A DNA stretch of 64,000 bases from Caballeronia telluris (GTDB lineage Bacteria > Pseudomonadota > Gammaproteobacteria > Burkholderiales > Burkholderiaceae). Positions within the stretch are counted from its first letter, which is position 1; the number at the start of each line of letters is the position of its first letter. Below, in pieces: positions 16,794-27,405 of this stretch. The position numbers and the translations under genes were made by a program. The notes under the pieces are model-generated. The model made no database searches and was not told the DNA's origin. It saw only the letters and a program-made list of their open reading frames with translations. The stretch spans positions 143,143 to 207,142 of the forward strand of contig NZ_FCNZ02000014.1 in NCBI RefSeq assembly GCF_001544495.1. Reading direction: 5' to 3'.

Positions 16794-18578
16794 ATGAAAT
16801 TCCTGATCCGGAACAAGTTCTTTTGGATTTTCCTGCTGGTGGTGTTCGCGCTGCCGGTCTTGCCGCAGCCGATCCGCGTGCCCGAATACTGGGTGACGCT
16901 GCTCAACTACATCGGTCTCTACTCCATCGTCGCGATCGGCCTCGTGCTGCTGACCGGGATCGGCGGGATGACGAGCTTCGGGCAGGCGGCATTCGTGGGC
17001 GTCGGCGCCTACACGACGGCCTTCCTCACGACGCAGTTCGGCGTGTCGCCGTGGCTCGCATTGATCGTCGGCATCGTGCTCACGGCGTTCATCGCGCTGC
17101 TGCTCGGCATGGTGACGATGCGGCTGTCCGGCCACTTCCTGCCGCTCGGGACGATTGCCTGGGGACTGTCGCTGTTCTTCCTGTTCGGCAACCTCGAATT
17201 GCTCGGCAAGTACGACGGCATCAACGGTATTCCTGTGCTGAACCTGTTCGGGTGGCATCTGGAATCGGGCCGCAGCATTTACTACCTGATCTGGGTGGTG
17301 GTGCTGCTGTCGGTCGTGTCTGTTCAGAATCTGCTTAATAGTCGGCCGGGCCGCGCCATTCGCGCGCTGCGTGGCGGCGGAACGATGGCCGAAGCGATGG
17401 GCGTGAACACGGCGTGGATGCGCGTCGTGATCTTCGTGTATGCGGCGGTGCTGGCGGCGATTTCAGGTTTTCTTTACGCGCATCTTCAGCGTGCGGTGAA
17501 TCCGACGCCGTTCGGCCTGAACCACGGCATCGAATTCCTGTTCATGGCGGTCGTGGGCGGGGTGTCGCATGTGTGGGGTGCGGTTCTCGGTGCGACGATT
17601 CTCACCGTTCTGCAGGACTATCTCCAGACGCTGCTTCCGAAGCTTCTTGGCGCGAACGGCAACTTCGAAATCATCGTGTTCGGCGTGCTGATGGTCCTGC
17701 TGCTCCAGTACGCGCGGCAAGGCGTCTGGCCGTTCGTGTCGCGGCTGTTTCCGCGCGGGCCGCGCGCGCATGTGCCGGACCACGCTGAGGCACTGCCGCA
17801 GCGCAACAAGCCGGCGACGGGCGAGCGGCTTCTCGTCGTCGATAAGGCGCGCAAGGAGTTCGGCGGCCTCGTCGCGGTCAACGACGTGAGTTTCGAGGTC
17901 AAGGCGGGCGAGATCATCGGCCTGATCGGACCGAACGGCGCGGGAAAGTCGACGACATTCAATCTCGTCACGGGCGTGCTTCAGGCGACGAGCGGTTCGA
18001 TTACCTTCCACGGCGAGCGAATCGACTCGCTGACTTCACGTGAAATCGTGAAACGCGGCATCGGGCGGACGTTTCAGCACGTGAAGTTACTGCCGGGCAT
18101 GACTGTGCTGGAGAACGTCGCGATCGGGGCGCATTTGCGCGGCAATACGGGCGTCTGGAGAAGCATCGCGAAGCTGAACGCAGCTGAGGAAGCGCGCCTC
18201 ATGGCGGAGGCCGCGAAGCAAATTGCACGCGTCGGTTTGGCAAAGCATCTATACGACGAAGCTGGCAGCTTGGCGCTGGGTCAGCAGCGCATCCTGGAAA
18301 TCGCGCGGGCGCTGTGTTGCGATCCGACGCTGTTGCTTCTCGATGAGCCGGCGGCAGGACTTCGTTATCAGGAGAAACTTCAACTTGCGGAGCTGCTTCG
18401 GAAACTGAAGACGGAAGGGATGAGCGTTTTGCTTGTCGAGCACGACATGGATTTCGTGATGAATCTGACGGACCGCTTGGTCGTGATGGAGTTTGGCACG
18501 CGGATCGCAGAAGGTCTGCCGCAAGACGTGCAGAAAGATCCGGCGGTTCTCGAAGCGTATCTGGGTGGGGTGGAGTGA
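16794..18578 (+). CDS. Fused Liv-type permease and ATP-binding protein (LivM-LivG)
   Basis: 594 residues. The first 310 or so are a LivM-type membrane domain ([40 protein letters not shown]). After a hydrophilic linker of about 30 residues comes an ABC domain from about 345: Walker [10 protein letters not shown], signature [13 protein letters not shown], Walker B LLLLDEP, switch VEHDM. The signature begins LALG, not LSYG. No stop or frame break occurs at the junction, so the fusion is real unless there is a sequencing error. It should supply one channel half and one ATPase in a single chain. A degenerate parS-like sequence lies at 18032. Confidence 0.9.
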   Translation: MKFLIRNKFFWIFLLVVFALPVLPQPIRVPEYWVTLLNYIGLYSIVAIGLVLLTGIGGMTSFGQAAFVGVGAYTTAFLTTQFGVSPWLALIVGIVLTAFIALLLGMVTMRLSGHFLPLGTIAWGLSLFFLFGNLELLGKYDGINGIPVLNLFGWHLESGRSIYYLIWVVVLLSVVSVQNLLNSRPGRAIRALRGGGTMAEAMGVNTAWMRVVIFVYAAVLAAISGFLYAHLQRAVNPTPFGLNHGIEFLFMAVVGGVSHVWGAVLGATILTVLQDYLQTLLPKLLGANGNFEIIVFGVLMVLLLQYARQGVWPFVSRLFPRGPRAHVPDHAEALPQRNKPATGERLLVVDKARKEFGGLVAVNDVSFEVKAGEIIGLIGPNGAGKSTTFNLVTGVLQATSGSITFHGERIDSLTSREIVKRGIGRTFQHVKLLPGMTVLENVAIGAHLRGNTGVWRSIAKLNAAEEARLMAEAAKQIARVGLAKHLYDEAGSLALGQQRILEIARALCCDPTLLLLDEPAAGLRYQEKLQLAELLRKLKTEGMSVLLVEHDMDFVMNLTDRLVVMEFGTRIAEGLPQDVQKDPAVLEAYLGGVE

Positions 18579-18579
18579 G

Positions 18580-19344
18580 ATGAATCAAGCAATCAACGCG
18601 ACCGAGCCGATTTTGCAGGTCAGCGACTTGTCAGTGCGGTACGGGAAAGTCGAGGCATTGCACCAAGGCAAGCTGTCGGTCGGCGCGGGGCAGATCGTTT
18701 CGGTGATCGGGCCGAACGGGGCGGGTAAATCCACGTTGCTCAACGCGATCATGGGCGCTTTGCCGTCGACGGGACACGCCAAGGGCGTAGTCCGGTATCT
18801 CGGCGACGACATTTCGTCGTTGGAAATCGAGCGCCGTGTTTCACGCGGAATGTGCCTGGTGCCCGAGAAACGCGAGCTCTTCGCCAGCATGACCGTAGAA
18901 GACAATCTGGTTCTCGGCGCGTATCGTCGAAAACGTGCCGGCGAGCGAAATTATCTCGATCAGTTGCCGCATGTCTTCGAACTATTTCCGCGGCTGAAAG
19001 AGCGAAGGAAGCAGGCTTCGGGCACGCTCTCGGGGGGCGAGCGCCAGATGCTTGCGGTAGGACGCGCCTTGATGGCAAAACCGCAACTGCTGATGCTCGA
19101 TGAGCCGAGCCTTGGACTGGCGCCGCTGATCGTGAAGGAAATCTTCCATATCATCAGTGCATTACGTGAAACGGGCGTCGCGACCTTGTTGATCGAGCAA
19201 AACGCGCGTGCCGCGCTGCAGATTTCCGACTACGGCTACGTGTTGGAAACCGGCGAATTCGCAATGGAAGGGCAGGCGACCGATCTGGCGCACAATCGGA
19301 GAGTCATCGAAACTTATCTTGGCCTTGCGAAGAAAGCCGTTTAG
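18580..19344 (+). CDS. Liv-type ABC transporter ATP-binding protein (LivF-like)
   Basis: 254 residues from ATG 18580, one base after the preceding stop; the open frame extends upstream but overlaps the fusion gene. Walker [10 protein letters not shown], signature LSGGERQMLAVGRAL, Walker B LLMLDEPSLGLAP, switch LIEQNA. It completes an importer made of two binding proteins, one LivH-like permease, the LivM-LivG fusion and this ATPase. A bifunctional parS/terminator hairpin lies 21 bases after its stop. Confidence 0.9.
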   Translation: MNQAINATEPILQVSDLSVRYGKVEALHQGKLSVGAGQIVSVIGPNGAGKSTLLNAIMGALPSTGHAKGVVRYLGDDISSLEIERRVSRGMCLVPEKRELFASMTVEDNLVLGAYRRKRAGERNYLDQLPHVFELFPRLKERRKQASGTLSGGERQMLAVGRALMAKPQLLMLDEPSLGLAPLIVKEIFHIISALRETGVATLLIEQNARAALQISDYGYVLETGEFAMEGQATDLAHNRRVIETYLGLAKKAV

Positions 19345-19365
19345 GACAGCGCAAGCCCATTTTTG

Positions 19366-19399
19366 ACGGCGTGTTTCACGTGAAACACGCCGTTTTTTT
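19366..19399 (+). terminator. Terminator hairpin that contains a parS site
   Basis: A 28-base perfect palindrome with arms ACGGCGTGTTTCAC and GTGAAACACGCCGT (19366-19393), followed by seven T. It ends the transporter operon. The central 16 bases are the canonical parS sequence. Confidence 0.85.
19372..19387. other. parS: parS centromere site (perfect)
   Basis: TGTTTCACGTGAAACA matches the ParB-binding consensus TGTTNCACGTGAAACA at every position. It lies 2.8 kb upstream of parA and 100 bases before mnmG. ParB would load here for chromosome segregation. Confidence 0.92.
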
Positions 19400-19421
19400 A
19401 TCGTTAGCCGACCGGCCTGAA

Positions 19422-19449
19422 TTCGAGTGCAAAGCATAAGCGATATAAT
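19422..19449 (+). promoter_or_regulatory. Promoter of mnmG
   Basis: A perfect -10 TATAAT at 19444-19449 lies 48 bases before the mnmG start. The -35 is poor (TTCGAG, 16-base spacer). Confidence 0.45.
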
Positions 19450-19497
19450 CGCGAGATATTTCTCTCAAGGCTCGCGTCATTCGCACGCGAAATTCTC

Positions 19498-21459
19498 ATG
19501 CTTTTTCCGACAGAATTCGACGTGATCGTCGTTGGCGGTGGTCACGCAGGCACGGAAGCCGCGTTGGCTTCGGCTCGAATGGGCTGCAAGACACTACTGC
19601 TTACCCATAATATCGAGACGCTCGGCCAAATGAGCTGCAATCCGTCGATTGGCGGCATCGGCAAGGGACATCTGGTCAAGGAAGTCGACGCCCTCGGCGG
19701 CGCGATGGCTGCCGCGACGGACGAGGCGGGCATACAGTTCCGCGTCCTCAACTCGTCGAAGGGGCCGGCTGTGCGGGCGACGCGTGCTCAAGCGGACCGT
19801 CTGCTGTACAAGCAAGCGATTCGGCATCGCCTCGAAAATCAGCCCAATCTTTGGTTGTTCCAGCAAGCTGTCGACGATCTGATCGTGGAAGGCGATCGGG
19901 TGGTGGGCGCTGTGACCCAAGTAGGTGTCCAATTCCGAGCGCCCGCCGTTGTGCTAACCGCCGGTACGTTTCTGGATGGAAAAATCCACGTTGGTCTGAA
20001 TAACTACACGGGCGGTCGAGCGGGCGATCCGGCTGCGGTTTCTCTGTCGGCTCGCCTGAAGGAGCTGAAGCTGCCGCAAGGACGGCTCAAGACGGGAACA
20101 CCGCCGCGAATCGACGGTAGAACAATCGACTATTCGAAGCTCGAAGAGCAGCCCGGTGATCTCGATCCGATCCCGGTTTTCTCGTTTTTGGGCCGAGTGG
20201 CGCAGCATCCGCGGCAAATGCCGTGTTGGGTTACGCATACGAACGGTCGCACGCACGACATTATTCGTGCAGGACTGGATCGCTCACCGATGTATACGGG
20301 CGTGATCGAAGGGGTGGGCCCGCGTTATTGCCCGTCCATCGAAGACAAAATCCATCGTTTTGCGTCTAAAGACGCGCATCAGATCTTCCTGGAACCCGAA
20401 GGCCTCACCACGAACGAGTTTTATCCGAATGGCATTTCAACAAGTTTGCCCTTCGACGTCCAGTTGGAACTCGTGCGCTCGATGGTCGGACTCGAACACG
20501 CACACATTCTGCGACCGGGCTATGCCATCGAGTACGATTATTTCGATCCGCGGGCGCTGAAGGCCTCCCTCGAGACCAAAGCGATCGGTGGTCTGTTCTT
20601 CGCCGGACAAATCAACGGGACCACGGGCTACGAAGAGGCGGCCGCACAGGGTTTGTTGGCGGGGATCAACGCAGGGTTGCAAGCGCAAGGGAAGGAAGCG
20701 TGGACGCCGCGTCGTGACGAAGCCTACTTAGGCGTGCTGGTCGACGATCTGGTGACGCGTGGAGTTTCCGAACCATACCGCATGTTCACTAGCCGCGCGG
20801 AGTATCGCCTTTCGCTGCGAGAAGACAACGCCGACATGCGATTGACCGAGATCGGGTGGAAGCTCGGCGTTGTCGATGACGTGCGTTGGGACGCGTTCAG
20901 TCGAAAGCGCGAGGCTGTTTCACGTGAAACAGAGCGTCTCCGGACGACATGGGTCAACCCCAAAAAGCTTCCCCCGGAAGAGGCGACCGCGCTCCTCGGA
21001 AAGCCAATCGACCACGAATACAGTCTTGCGGAGTTACTTCGCCGCCCGGGCGTTTCTTATGAAGGAATTTGCGCACTTCGTGACGGCACATGTGGCCCGG
21101 AAGCCGCTCTCGCTGACGATCCGGTATTGCTCGCGCAGATCAGGGAGCAAATCGAAATCGGCGTGAAGTATCAGGGCTACATTGATCGTCAAGCCGGTGA
21201 GATCGAGCGAAACGGTTCGCAGGAAAACACGCGCCTTCCAGAAGGAATCGACTATGCGGAGGTGCGCGGATTGTCGTTCGAAGCCCGCCAAAAGCTCACG
21301 CAGCATCGGCCGGAGACGATAGGCCAGGCCTCGCGCATTTCGGGGATCACGCCTGCCGCGATTTCACTCCTCATGGTTCATCTAAAGCGCGGCCTCGGAC
21401 GGCGCGCTGCGGCTGGCAGCACGGACACCGGCAGCGGTAACGCGCCGGCGGCCCAATGA
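19498..21459 (+). CDS. mnmG: tRNA uridine-5-carboxymethylaminomethyl modification enzyme MnmG (GidA)
   Basis: 653 residues, the usual length. The FAD-binding N-terminus [20 protein letters not shown] is followed by the family motif [19 protein letters not shown] and the NAD-binding [12 protein letters not shown]. The C-terminal helical domain for MnmE interaction ends in [11 protein letters not shown]. With MnmE it installs the carboxymethylaminomethyl group at wobble uridine 34 of certain tRNAs. It overlaps rsmG by 4 bases. A perfect parS is embedded in its coding sequence at 20916-20931, encoding the residues VSRE. Confidence 0.97.
   Translation: MLFPTEFDVIVVGGGHAGTEAALASARMGCKTLLLTHNIETLGQMSCNPSIGGIGKGHLVKEVDALGGAMAAATDEAGIQFRVLNSSKGPAVRATRAQADRLLYKQAIRHRLENQPNLWLFQQAVDDLIVEGDRVVGAVTQVGVQFRAPAVVLTAGTFLDGKIHVGLNNYTGGRAGDPAAVSLSARLKELKLPQGRLKTGTPPRIDGRTIDYSKLEEQPGDLDPIPVFSFLGRVAQHPRQMPCWVTHTNGRTHDIIRAGLDRSPMYTGVIEGVGPRYCPSIEDKIHRFASKDAHQIFLEPEGLTTNEFYPNGISTSLPFDVQLELVRSMVGLEHAHILRPGYAIEYDYFDPRALKASLETKAIGGLFFAGQINGTTGYEEAAAQGLLAGINAGLQAQGKEAWTPRRDEAYLGVLVDDLVTRGVSEPYRMFTSRAEYRLSLREDNADMRLTEIGWKLGVVDDVRWDAFSRKREAVSRETERLRTTWVNPKKLPPEEATALLGKPIDHEYSLAELLRRPGVSYEGICALRDGTCGPEAALADDPVLLAQIREQIEIGVKYQGYIDRQAGEIERNGSQENTRLPEGIDYAEVRGLSFEARQKLTQHRPETIGQASRISGITPAAISLLMVHLKRGLGRRAAAGSTDTGSGNAPAAQ
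20916..20931. other. parS: parS centromere site (perfect) inside mnmG
   Basis: TGTTTCACGTGAAACA is the full consensus, located within the mnmG reading frame and 1.5 kb from the other perfect site. Its preservation inside a coding region argues for selection on DNA binding. Confidence 0.92.
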
Positions 21460-22139
21460 CGGGTCGCACGGGCGGAATGCCCGGTGCGGAAGCCCTTCAA
21501 CCGCTCCTGCGGGAAGGCGCCGCCGAATTGGGGCTCTCGTTGTCCGACGCCGTGCAGCGGAAGCTGATCGACTACGTCGCCATGCTGGCCAAGTGGAACG
21601 CCGTCTACAACCTGACGGCGATCCGCGATCCGCGCCAGATGCTGATCCAGCACATTCTCGATTCGCTCGCGATTATTCCCGCGCTGTCCAGGCGTGGACC
21701 GTCGACTGCGCTCGACGTCGGTTCGGGCGGCGGCCTTCCGGGCATCGTCATGGCGATCGTCTTGCCCGACTTGCGGGTCACGTTGAACGACATCGTTCAT
21801 AAAAAAACCGCCTTCCAGTCGCAAGTGAAGGTGCAGCTTGGTCTGACAAATCTCTCCGTGGTCACCGGCCGCGTCGAGAATTTGCGGCCCGGGGTCGAAG
21901 TGCCTGGGAAATTCGATGTAATCGTGTCGCGCGCGTTCGCAGAGCTCACCGATTTCGTTACACTTGCGCGTCACCTGGTTGCCGACGAAGGCCGCATCTT
22001 CGCGATGAAAGGCATCCGACCGGAAGCCGAAATCGCGCGACTTCCGGAAGGCGCAACCGTGCTCGACATCGAGCGGTTGAACGTACCGATGCTCGACGCG
22101 GAACGGCATCTGGTTGAAATCGCTGTCGCACCGCAATGA
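21456..22139 (+). CDS. rsmG: 16S rRNA (guanine-527-N7)-methyltransferase RsmG (GidB)
   Basis: 227 residues. The SAM-binding motif [17 protein letters not shown] is at about 85-100. [14 protein letters not shown] and [10 protein letters not shown] are typical of RsmG, as is VSRAFAEL in the catalytic region. It methylates G527 of 16S rRNA; loss in other bacteria gives low-level streptomycin resistance. It overlaps mnmG (ATGA) and is co-transcribed with it. About 20 N-terminal residues before [10 protein letters not shown] look poorly conserved, so an internal start is possible. Confidence 0.95.
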   Translation: MTGRTGGMPGAEALQPLLREGAAELGLSLSDAVQRKLIDYVAMLAKWNAVYNLTAIRDPRQMLIQHILDSLAIIPALSRRGPSTALDVGSGGGLPGIVMAIVLPDLRVTLNDIVHKKTAFQSQVKVQLGLTNLSVVTGRVENLRPGVEVPGKFDVIVSRAFAELTDFVTLARHLVADEGRIFAMKGIRPEAEIARLPEGATVLDIERLNVPMLDAERHLVEIAVAPQ

Positions 22140-22222
22140 GTGCCGCAAACGGTATTGAAATACTCCACGCACGCCGAAACAACGCTGATCTTCTGGCAGC
22201 GAAGAAACGAGGACACTAAACG

Positions 22223-22993
22223 ATGGCAAAAATCTTCTGCGTCGCGAATCAGAAGGGCGGCGTTGGAAAGACGACGACAGCGGTCAATCTCGCAGCGAGC
22301 CTTGCGGCGCTCGATCAGCGGGTTCTGTTGATCGATCTGGACCCGCAGGGCAATGCCACGATGGGCAGCGGTATCGACAAGTCAGCGTGCGAAAACACGG
22401 TTTATGAAGTGCTGGTGGACGGCGTCACGTTGCGCGATGCGCGCACGCGTTCAGAAGCCGTCAATTACGACGTCCTGCCGGCCAATCGCGAACTGGCCGG
22501 CGCGGAAGTGGAACTGGTCGGCATCGACAATCGCGAGCATGTGCTGCGCGCGGCGCTGGCCGATGTCATCGAAGACTACGATTTCGTGCTGATCGACTGT
22601 CCGCCGGCACTTTCCCTGTTGACGCTCAACGGGCTGTGCGCGGCAGACGGCGTGGTCATTCCGATGCAGTGCGAGTATTTCGCGCTCGAAGGACTGTCGG
22701 ATCTCGTCAATACCATCAAGCAGGTTCACGCCAATCTGAACCGCGACCTGAAAGTGATCGGCCTGCTGCGGGTCATGTTCGATCCGCGGATCACGCTACA
22801 GCAACAGGTTTCCGATCAGTTGAAGGAACATTTCGGCGGCAAGGTGTTCGACGTGGTTATTCCGCGCAACGTGCGTCTCGCCGAAGCGCCGAGTTACGGC
22901 CTTCCGGGCGTGGTGTTCGACAAGTCGTCTCGCGGCGCGCAGGCCTACATGCAGTTCGGCACTGAAATGATGGAGCGCGTACGCGCGCTCTGA
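22223..22993 (+). CDS. parA: Chromosome partition ATPase ParA (Soj)
   Basis: 256 residues. The deviant Walker A NQKGGVGKTTTAVNLA starts at residue 8, with both signature lysines; Walker A' is VLLIDLDPQGN and Walker B is FVLIDCPP. It lacks an N-terminal helix-turn-helix, so it is of the chromosomal (type Ib, Soj) class. It binds DNA without specificity and moves ParB-parS complexes. 83 bases separate it from rsmG. Confidence 0.96.
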   Translation: MAKIFCVANQKGGVGKTTTAVNLAASLAALDQRVLLIDLDPQGNATMGSGIDKSACENTVYEVLVDGVTLRDARTRSEAVNYDVLPANRELAGAEVELVGIDNREHVLRAALADVIEDYDFVLIDCPPALSLLTLNGLCAADGVVIPMQCEYFALEGLSDLVNTIKQVHANLNRDLKVIGLLRVMFDPRITLQQQVSDQLKEHFGGKVFDVVIPRNVRLAEAPSYGLPGVVFDKSSRGAQAYMQFGTEMMERVRAL

Positions 22994-23036
22994 CCCACAC
23001 CCAATCGACGCGGCAAAGGCTGCCGGAGGAACCGAG

Positions 23037-23933
23037 ATGAGCGCTGTAATGAAAAAGAAGGGCTTGGGCCGCGGACTCGACGCGTTGCTGGGCGGCAGTG
23101 TCGACATCACGGAGGCCGTGCGCAGCGAAGGCGTGCCGAGCGTGCTGCCGTTGTCGAAGCTGCAGGCGGGCAAGTATCAGCCGCGCACGCGTATGGACGA
23201 GGGCGGGCTGCAGGAACTCGCCGCAAGCATTCGCGCGCAGGGCCTGATGCAGCCGATTCTCGTGCGCTTGATCGGGCCGGAGCAGTACGAAATCATCGCG
23301 GGCGAGCGACGTTTCCGCGCGGCGCGCATTGCCGGACTCGACGAGGTGCCGGTGCTCGTGAAGAACGTGCCCGATCAGGCGGCCGCTGCGATGGCGCTGA
23401 TCGAGAACATTCAGCGCGAGGATCTCAATCCGCTGGAAGAGGCGCAGGGCATCCAGCGTCTGCTCGACGAGTTCGACTTCACGCATGAGCAAGCGGCTGA
23501 GTCGGTGGGGCGCTCGCGCAGCGCCGTATCGAACCTCTTGCGTCTGCTGAACTTGGCTACGCCGGTCCAGACGATGCTGCTGGCGGGCGACCTCGACATG
23601 GGCCACGCGCGCGCGCTGCTCGCCGTCGACGCCGCGACGCAGATTCAATTGGCCAATCAGGTCGTGAACAAACGCATGTCGGTGCGCGAGACCGAAAAGC
23701 TCGTCACGTCGACGACCAAGGAAGTGCCTGCAACCAAGGCGCGCGTGGCGAACGATGGCGGACGGGACACGCGCAGGCTCGAAGAGGAACTGTCCGACCT
23801 GCTGTCGGCGAGCGTGAAGATCAAGGTTGGCGGGCGCGGGCGCGGCAAGCTCACCATCGACTTCGGCGATCTCGATTCGCTCGAAGGCATTCTCAGCCGG
23901 CTGCGCGGCACCGCCGACGCCGCTCGCGCCTGA
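23037..23933 (+). CDS. parB: Chromosome partition protein ParB (Spo0J)
   Basis: 298 residues. The N-terminus MSAVMKKKGLGRGLDALLGG is the ParA-interacting tail. The CTPase/ParB domain contains YQPRTRMDEGGLQELAASI, GERRFRAAR and ENIQREDLNPLEEA, and the helix-turn-helix contains QAAESVGRSRSAVSNLLRLL. The C-terminal dimerisation segment follows a variable linker. It should bind the parS sites found here at 19372 and 20916. Confidence 0.96.
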   Translation: MSAVMKKKGLGRGLDALLGGSVDITEAVRSEGVPSVLPLSKLQAGKYQPRTRMDEGGLQELAASIRAQGLMQPILVRLIGPEQYEIIAGERRFRAARIAGLDEVPVLVKNVPDQAAAAMALIENIQREDLNPLEEAQGIQRLLDEFDFTHEQAAESVGRSRSAVSNLLRLLNLATPVQTMLLAGDLDMGHARALLAVDAATQIQLANQVVNKRMSVRETEKLVTSTTKEVPATKARVANDGGRDTRRLEEELSDLLSASVKIKVGGRGRGKLTIDFGDLDSLEGILSRLRGTADAARA

Positions 23934-23940
23934 GCGCGCC

Positions 23941-25080
23941 TTGTCGAGCACCGAAGCGAAGGACCTCGCCGCGCAGGGTGCGTTGGCGCGTGCCTGGGCG
24001 ATCGTCGGCAAGGAGCCTGTCCTCGCGATTTTGATCGTCGCGCTCGTGGGGCTGCAGGTTCTGCATCCGCGCCCCTGGGGCACTCTGCCCGCGCTGATCG
24101 ACTGGCAGACGGTCCTCACGCTCGCCGGTTTGCTGATGTTGACGAAGGCCGTCGAATTGTCAGGATTCCTGATGTGGATGGCGCATCGCGTCGTGCATCG
24201 CATCCATAGCGAGCGCGCGTTGGCGTTCCTGTTGGTCGGGCTCGCCGCCGGACTTTCGACGCTGCTCACCAACGACGTCGCGCTGTTCGCCGTCGTGCCG
24301 CTGGCGCTTTCTCTGCACAAACTCGCACCGCTGCCGATCAAGCGGCTCGTCATCTTCATCGCGCTCGCGGTGAACGCGGGATCGATACTGACGCCGCTAG
24401 GGAATCCTCAGAATCTTTTCCTCTGGCAGACGAGCGGCGTGTCGTTCGGCGCGTTCGTGTGGGCGCTCGCGCCGCTGTGCGCTGTATTGATGGCGATGCT
24501 GTACGTGCTGACGGCGTTCATGTTTCGCGCCGAACCGTTGGACCTTTCCGGCGACGTCGAAGAACATCGCGTCGACCGCACGCTGTGTATCGTGGCGGCG
24601 CTGGCGTTCGTCGTATTCGTCGCGTTCGCGGATGCGCATCATGCCGGGCCGGCGCTCGCCGCGGTCGCCGCCGGCTTTCTGCTGTGGCGACGGCAGGTCG
24701 TGCTGAAGATCGACTGGCTGCTGCTCCTCATCTTCGTGCTGATGTTCATCGTGTTGCGCAGCGCCGCCGTGTTGCCGTGGGTACACGACTCGATCGCGCG
24801 CATCGGCCTGCACACGCCGCTTCGCGCCTATGGCGCGGGCGCGGTGCTGTCGCAAGGGATCAGCAACGTGCCGGCTGCCATCATGCTCGCCGAGTTCTCG
24901 AAGGACTGGCGCGCGCTCGCGTTCGGCGTGAGTGTCGGCGGCTTCGGCATCGCGATAGGCTCGCTCGCCAACCTGATCGCCGTGCGTCTCAGCGGCGAGA
25001 AGGGCATGTGGACACCATTTCACATCGTATCGATCCCATTCTGGATCGTGGCAACGCTGATCGGTGCGTGGCTCGTATGA
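23941..25080 (+). CDS. ArsB/CitM-like (YbiR-type) inner-membrane ion transporter
   Basis: 379 residues if translation begins at TTG 23941, seven bases after the parB stop; the frame is open upstream but overlaps parB. About ten hydrophobic segments. The family motifs NDVALFAVVPLALSL and GNPQNLFLWQT are present in the first half, and SQGISNVPAAIMLAEFSKDW in the second, as in two-fold pseudo-symmetric ion transporter proteins. The substrate, possibly an anion or citrate, is not evident. It is probably translated from the parAB message. Confidence 0.75.
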   Translation: MSSTEAKDLAAQGALARAWAIVGKEPVLAILIVALVGLQVLHPRPWGTLPALIDWQTVLTLAGLLMLTKAVELSGFLMWMAHRVVHRIHSERALAFLLVGLAAGLSTLLTNDVALFAVVPLALSLHKLAPLPIKRLVIFIALAVNAGSILTPLGNPQNLFLWQTSGVSFGAFVWALAPLCAVLMAMLYVLTAFMFRAEPLDLSGDVEEHRVDRTLCIVAALAFVVFVAFADAHHAGPALAAVAAGFLLWRRQVVLKIDWLLLLIFVLMFIVLRSAAVLPWVHDSIARIGLHTPLRAYGAGAVLSQGISNVPAAIMLAEFSKDWRALAFGVSVGGFGIAIGSLANLIAVRLSGEKGMWTPFHIVSIPFWIVATLIGAWLV

Positions 25081-25193
25081 GCCGAACGCGCGCCTTACAA
25101 CCCGTCACGAACGCGCGATAAATGCAAGAAAATTCTCAGTCGATCGACTGATTTATAAGAGTCGTCTGCTTGGTTTTTGACGCACCTAAACTA

Positions 25194-25222
25194 TTGAATC
25201 CCCGACAACAATCGCTTACAAT
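25194..25222 (+). promoter_or_regulatory. Promoter of the atp operon
   Basis: TTGAAT (25194-25199) and TACAAT (25217-25222) with a 17-base spacer. It lies 105 bases before atpI in an AT-rich gap and is the best promoter match ahead of the operon. Confidence 0.6.
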
Positions 25223-25327
25223 CCCCCGGATTTATCAGCTTGGCGACCCAGAAAGCGCGGCGTAATCGCGCTGTCGAATGAAGGGGCGAAAGTAGTCGAG
25301 AACCGGGACTTTTTGGCAGATAGTGTG

Positions 25328-25879
25328 ATGACGGTGCGAGAGCAGAATCGAGCGCCGCGAGGCGGGCAAGACGGGCGCCGGTCGCCATCCGAAGCTGACC
25401 AGAACACGTCCGGAAATCGGCCGCACACCTCGTTCGACGATTCGTGGGACGCTGAAGCGCAAGATAACAATATCGTTCCGCTCACGCGGGCTCAGGCAGA
25501 AACGCTGTTTGGTCCGCAAGTGAGTCGTCCATCGCGGGTCACGCCGTACAAGGTCGTGGCTGCGCAAATGGTTTTGTCCCTGGGTGCAACGCTGGCGTGG
25601 TGGCTGTTCTACAGTCCGCCGGGTGATGCCGCGCTGTCTGCCTTTCTGGGAGGGGCGATCTGCTGGGTGCCGAGCGCATTGTTCGCGGCACGCCTGAAAG
25701 CGAAGAGCGGCGCCGAAACCATCATGAGCTGGATGATCGGCGAGGCGCTCAAGATGGGCGCGACGATTGCTATGTTTGTCGCGATCGCGTTCTGGTACAA
25801 GGGCGCACTGTGGGTGCCGCTGCTGGTCACCTATCTGGTCGCGCTGAAGACGTACTGGATTGCGATGGTGTGGCGCTGA
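25328..25879 (+). CDS. atpI: ATP synthase subunit I
   Basis: 183 residues from ATG 25328; a TTG five codons earlier is possible. About 70 hydrophilic residues precede four membrane helices (VVAAQMVLSLGATLAWWLFY; LSAFLGGAICWVPSALFAA; GATIAMFVAIAF; LVTYLVALKTYW). AtpI assists assembly of the c-ring. The N-terminal extension makes it longer than the typical 125-130 residues. First gene of the operon. Confidence 0.85.
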   Translation: MTVREQNRAPRGGQDGRRSPSEADQNTSGNRPHTSFDDSWDAEAQDNNIVPLTRAQAETLFGPQVSRPSRVTPYKVVAAQMVLSLGATLAWWLFYSPPGDAALSAFLGGAICWVPSALFAARLKAKSGAETIMSWMIGEALKMGATIAMFVAIAFWYKGALWVPLLVTYLVALKTYWIAMVWR

Positions 25880-26059
25880 GCGCGCGGGTCGAGACGAAGC
25901 GCGCCGGCAGTTGGATCGACAGTAACAGAGCAAATAAATACGTGCGGATTCCATATCCTGCACGCGGGCCTGCGCCCTGCGAGCCGCAAAGCCAACGCGG
26001 CGGCTCGGGGAGTCGACAGGCGGCGAAAGATTTTTGACAATTTGGGTGGCTTTAACGAT

Positions 26060-26911
26060 ATGGCAGCTAGCGAAGGAACGCGCGCTCTGGATCCGTCCGA
26101 GTACATTGCGCACCACTTGCAGAATCTTTCCAACCACCATCAGACGTCGATCTTCGATATCCACGTCTGGAATCTCGATACGTTGTTCTGGTCGATCGTC
26201 TGCGGCCTGGTCACGATCCTGATTCTCGGCCTCGCCGCCCGCAAGGCGACGTCCGGCGTTCCGGGGCGCTTCCAGAGCGCGATCGAAATGCTCGTCGAGA
26301 TGGTCGAAGACCAGTCGAAGTCGATGATCCACGGCAACCGCCGCTTCATCGCGCCGCTCGCGCTGACGGTGTTCGTCTGGGTCGCCCTGATGAATTCGCT
26401 CGACTTCATCCCCGTCGACCTGCCGGGCCGCGTGATCGGCTGGCTCGGTCTGTCGGAAGCCATTCCGCATCACCGCATCGTGCCGACCGCCGACCTGAAC
26501 GGCACGCTCGGCATCGCGCTCGGCGTGTTCGCGCTGATGATTTACTACAACCTCAAGATCAAGGGCGCAGGCGGCTTCGTGCACGAACTGCTGTCGGCTC
26601 CGTTCGGCGCGCATCCGCTTCTGTGGATCCCGAACCTTGCACTGAACATCATCGAGTTCGTCGCCAAGACGGTTTCTCTCGGCATGCGGCTGTTCGGCAA
26701 CATGTACGCGGGCGAACTGCTCTTCCTGCTGATCGCCCTGCTCGGCAGCATGTGGCACTTCGGCGCGGACGCCTCCGTACTTGGCTTTCTCGGCCACGTG
26801 GTCGCGGGTACGGTCTGGGCGATTTTCCACATTCTGATCGTTCTGCTGCAAGCGTTCATTTTCATGATGCTGACGCTGGTGTACATCGGCCAGGCGCATG
26901 ACACGCATTAA
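26060..26911 (+). CDS. atpB: ATP synthase F0 subunit a
   Basis: 283 residues from ATG 26060 ([10 protein letters not shown]), with no strong ribosome-binding site; a start six codons earlier is less likely. It is an integral membrane subunit forming the proton half-channels. The essential arginine lies in [38 protein letters not shown] and [18 protein letters not shown] are family marks. 180 bases separate it from atpI. Confidence 0.95.
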   Translation: MAASEGTRALDPSEYIAHHLQNLSNHHQTSIFDIHVWNLDTLFWSIVCGLVTILILGLAARKATSGVPGRFQSAIEMLVEMVEDQSKSMIHGNRRFIAPLALTVFVWVALMNSLDFIPVDLPGRVIGWLGLSEAIPHHRIVPTADLNGTLGIALGVFALMIYYNLKIKGAGGFVHELLSAPFGAHPLLWIPNLALNIIEFVAKTVSLGMRLFGNMYAGELLFLLIALLGSMWHFGADASVLGFLGHVVAGTVWAIFHILIVLLQAFIFMMLTLVYIGQAHDTH

Positions 26912-27271
<360 letters not shown>

Positions 27272-27405
27272 GGTTCCTCGGAAGTGTGCGTCTGATCCAT
27301 CGTGAAGACGCAGGACGGAACGGATGAGGGCGCTTTATCGATGCAACCGTCGATGAGCGCCTTACCGTTTCACTCTCCCGAAAAAGCAACGTTTAAGGAA
27401 ACACC

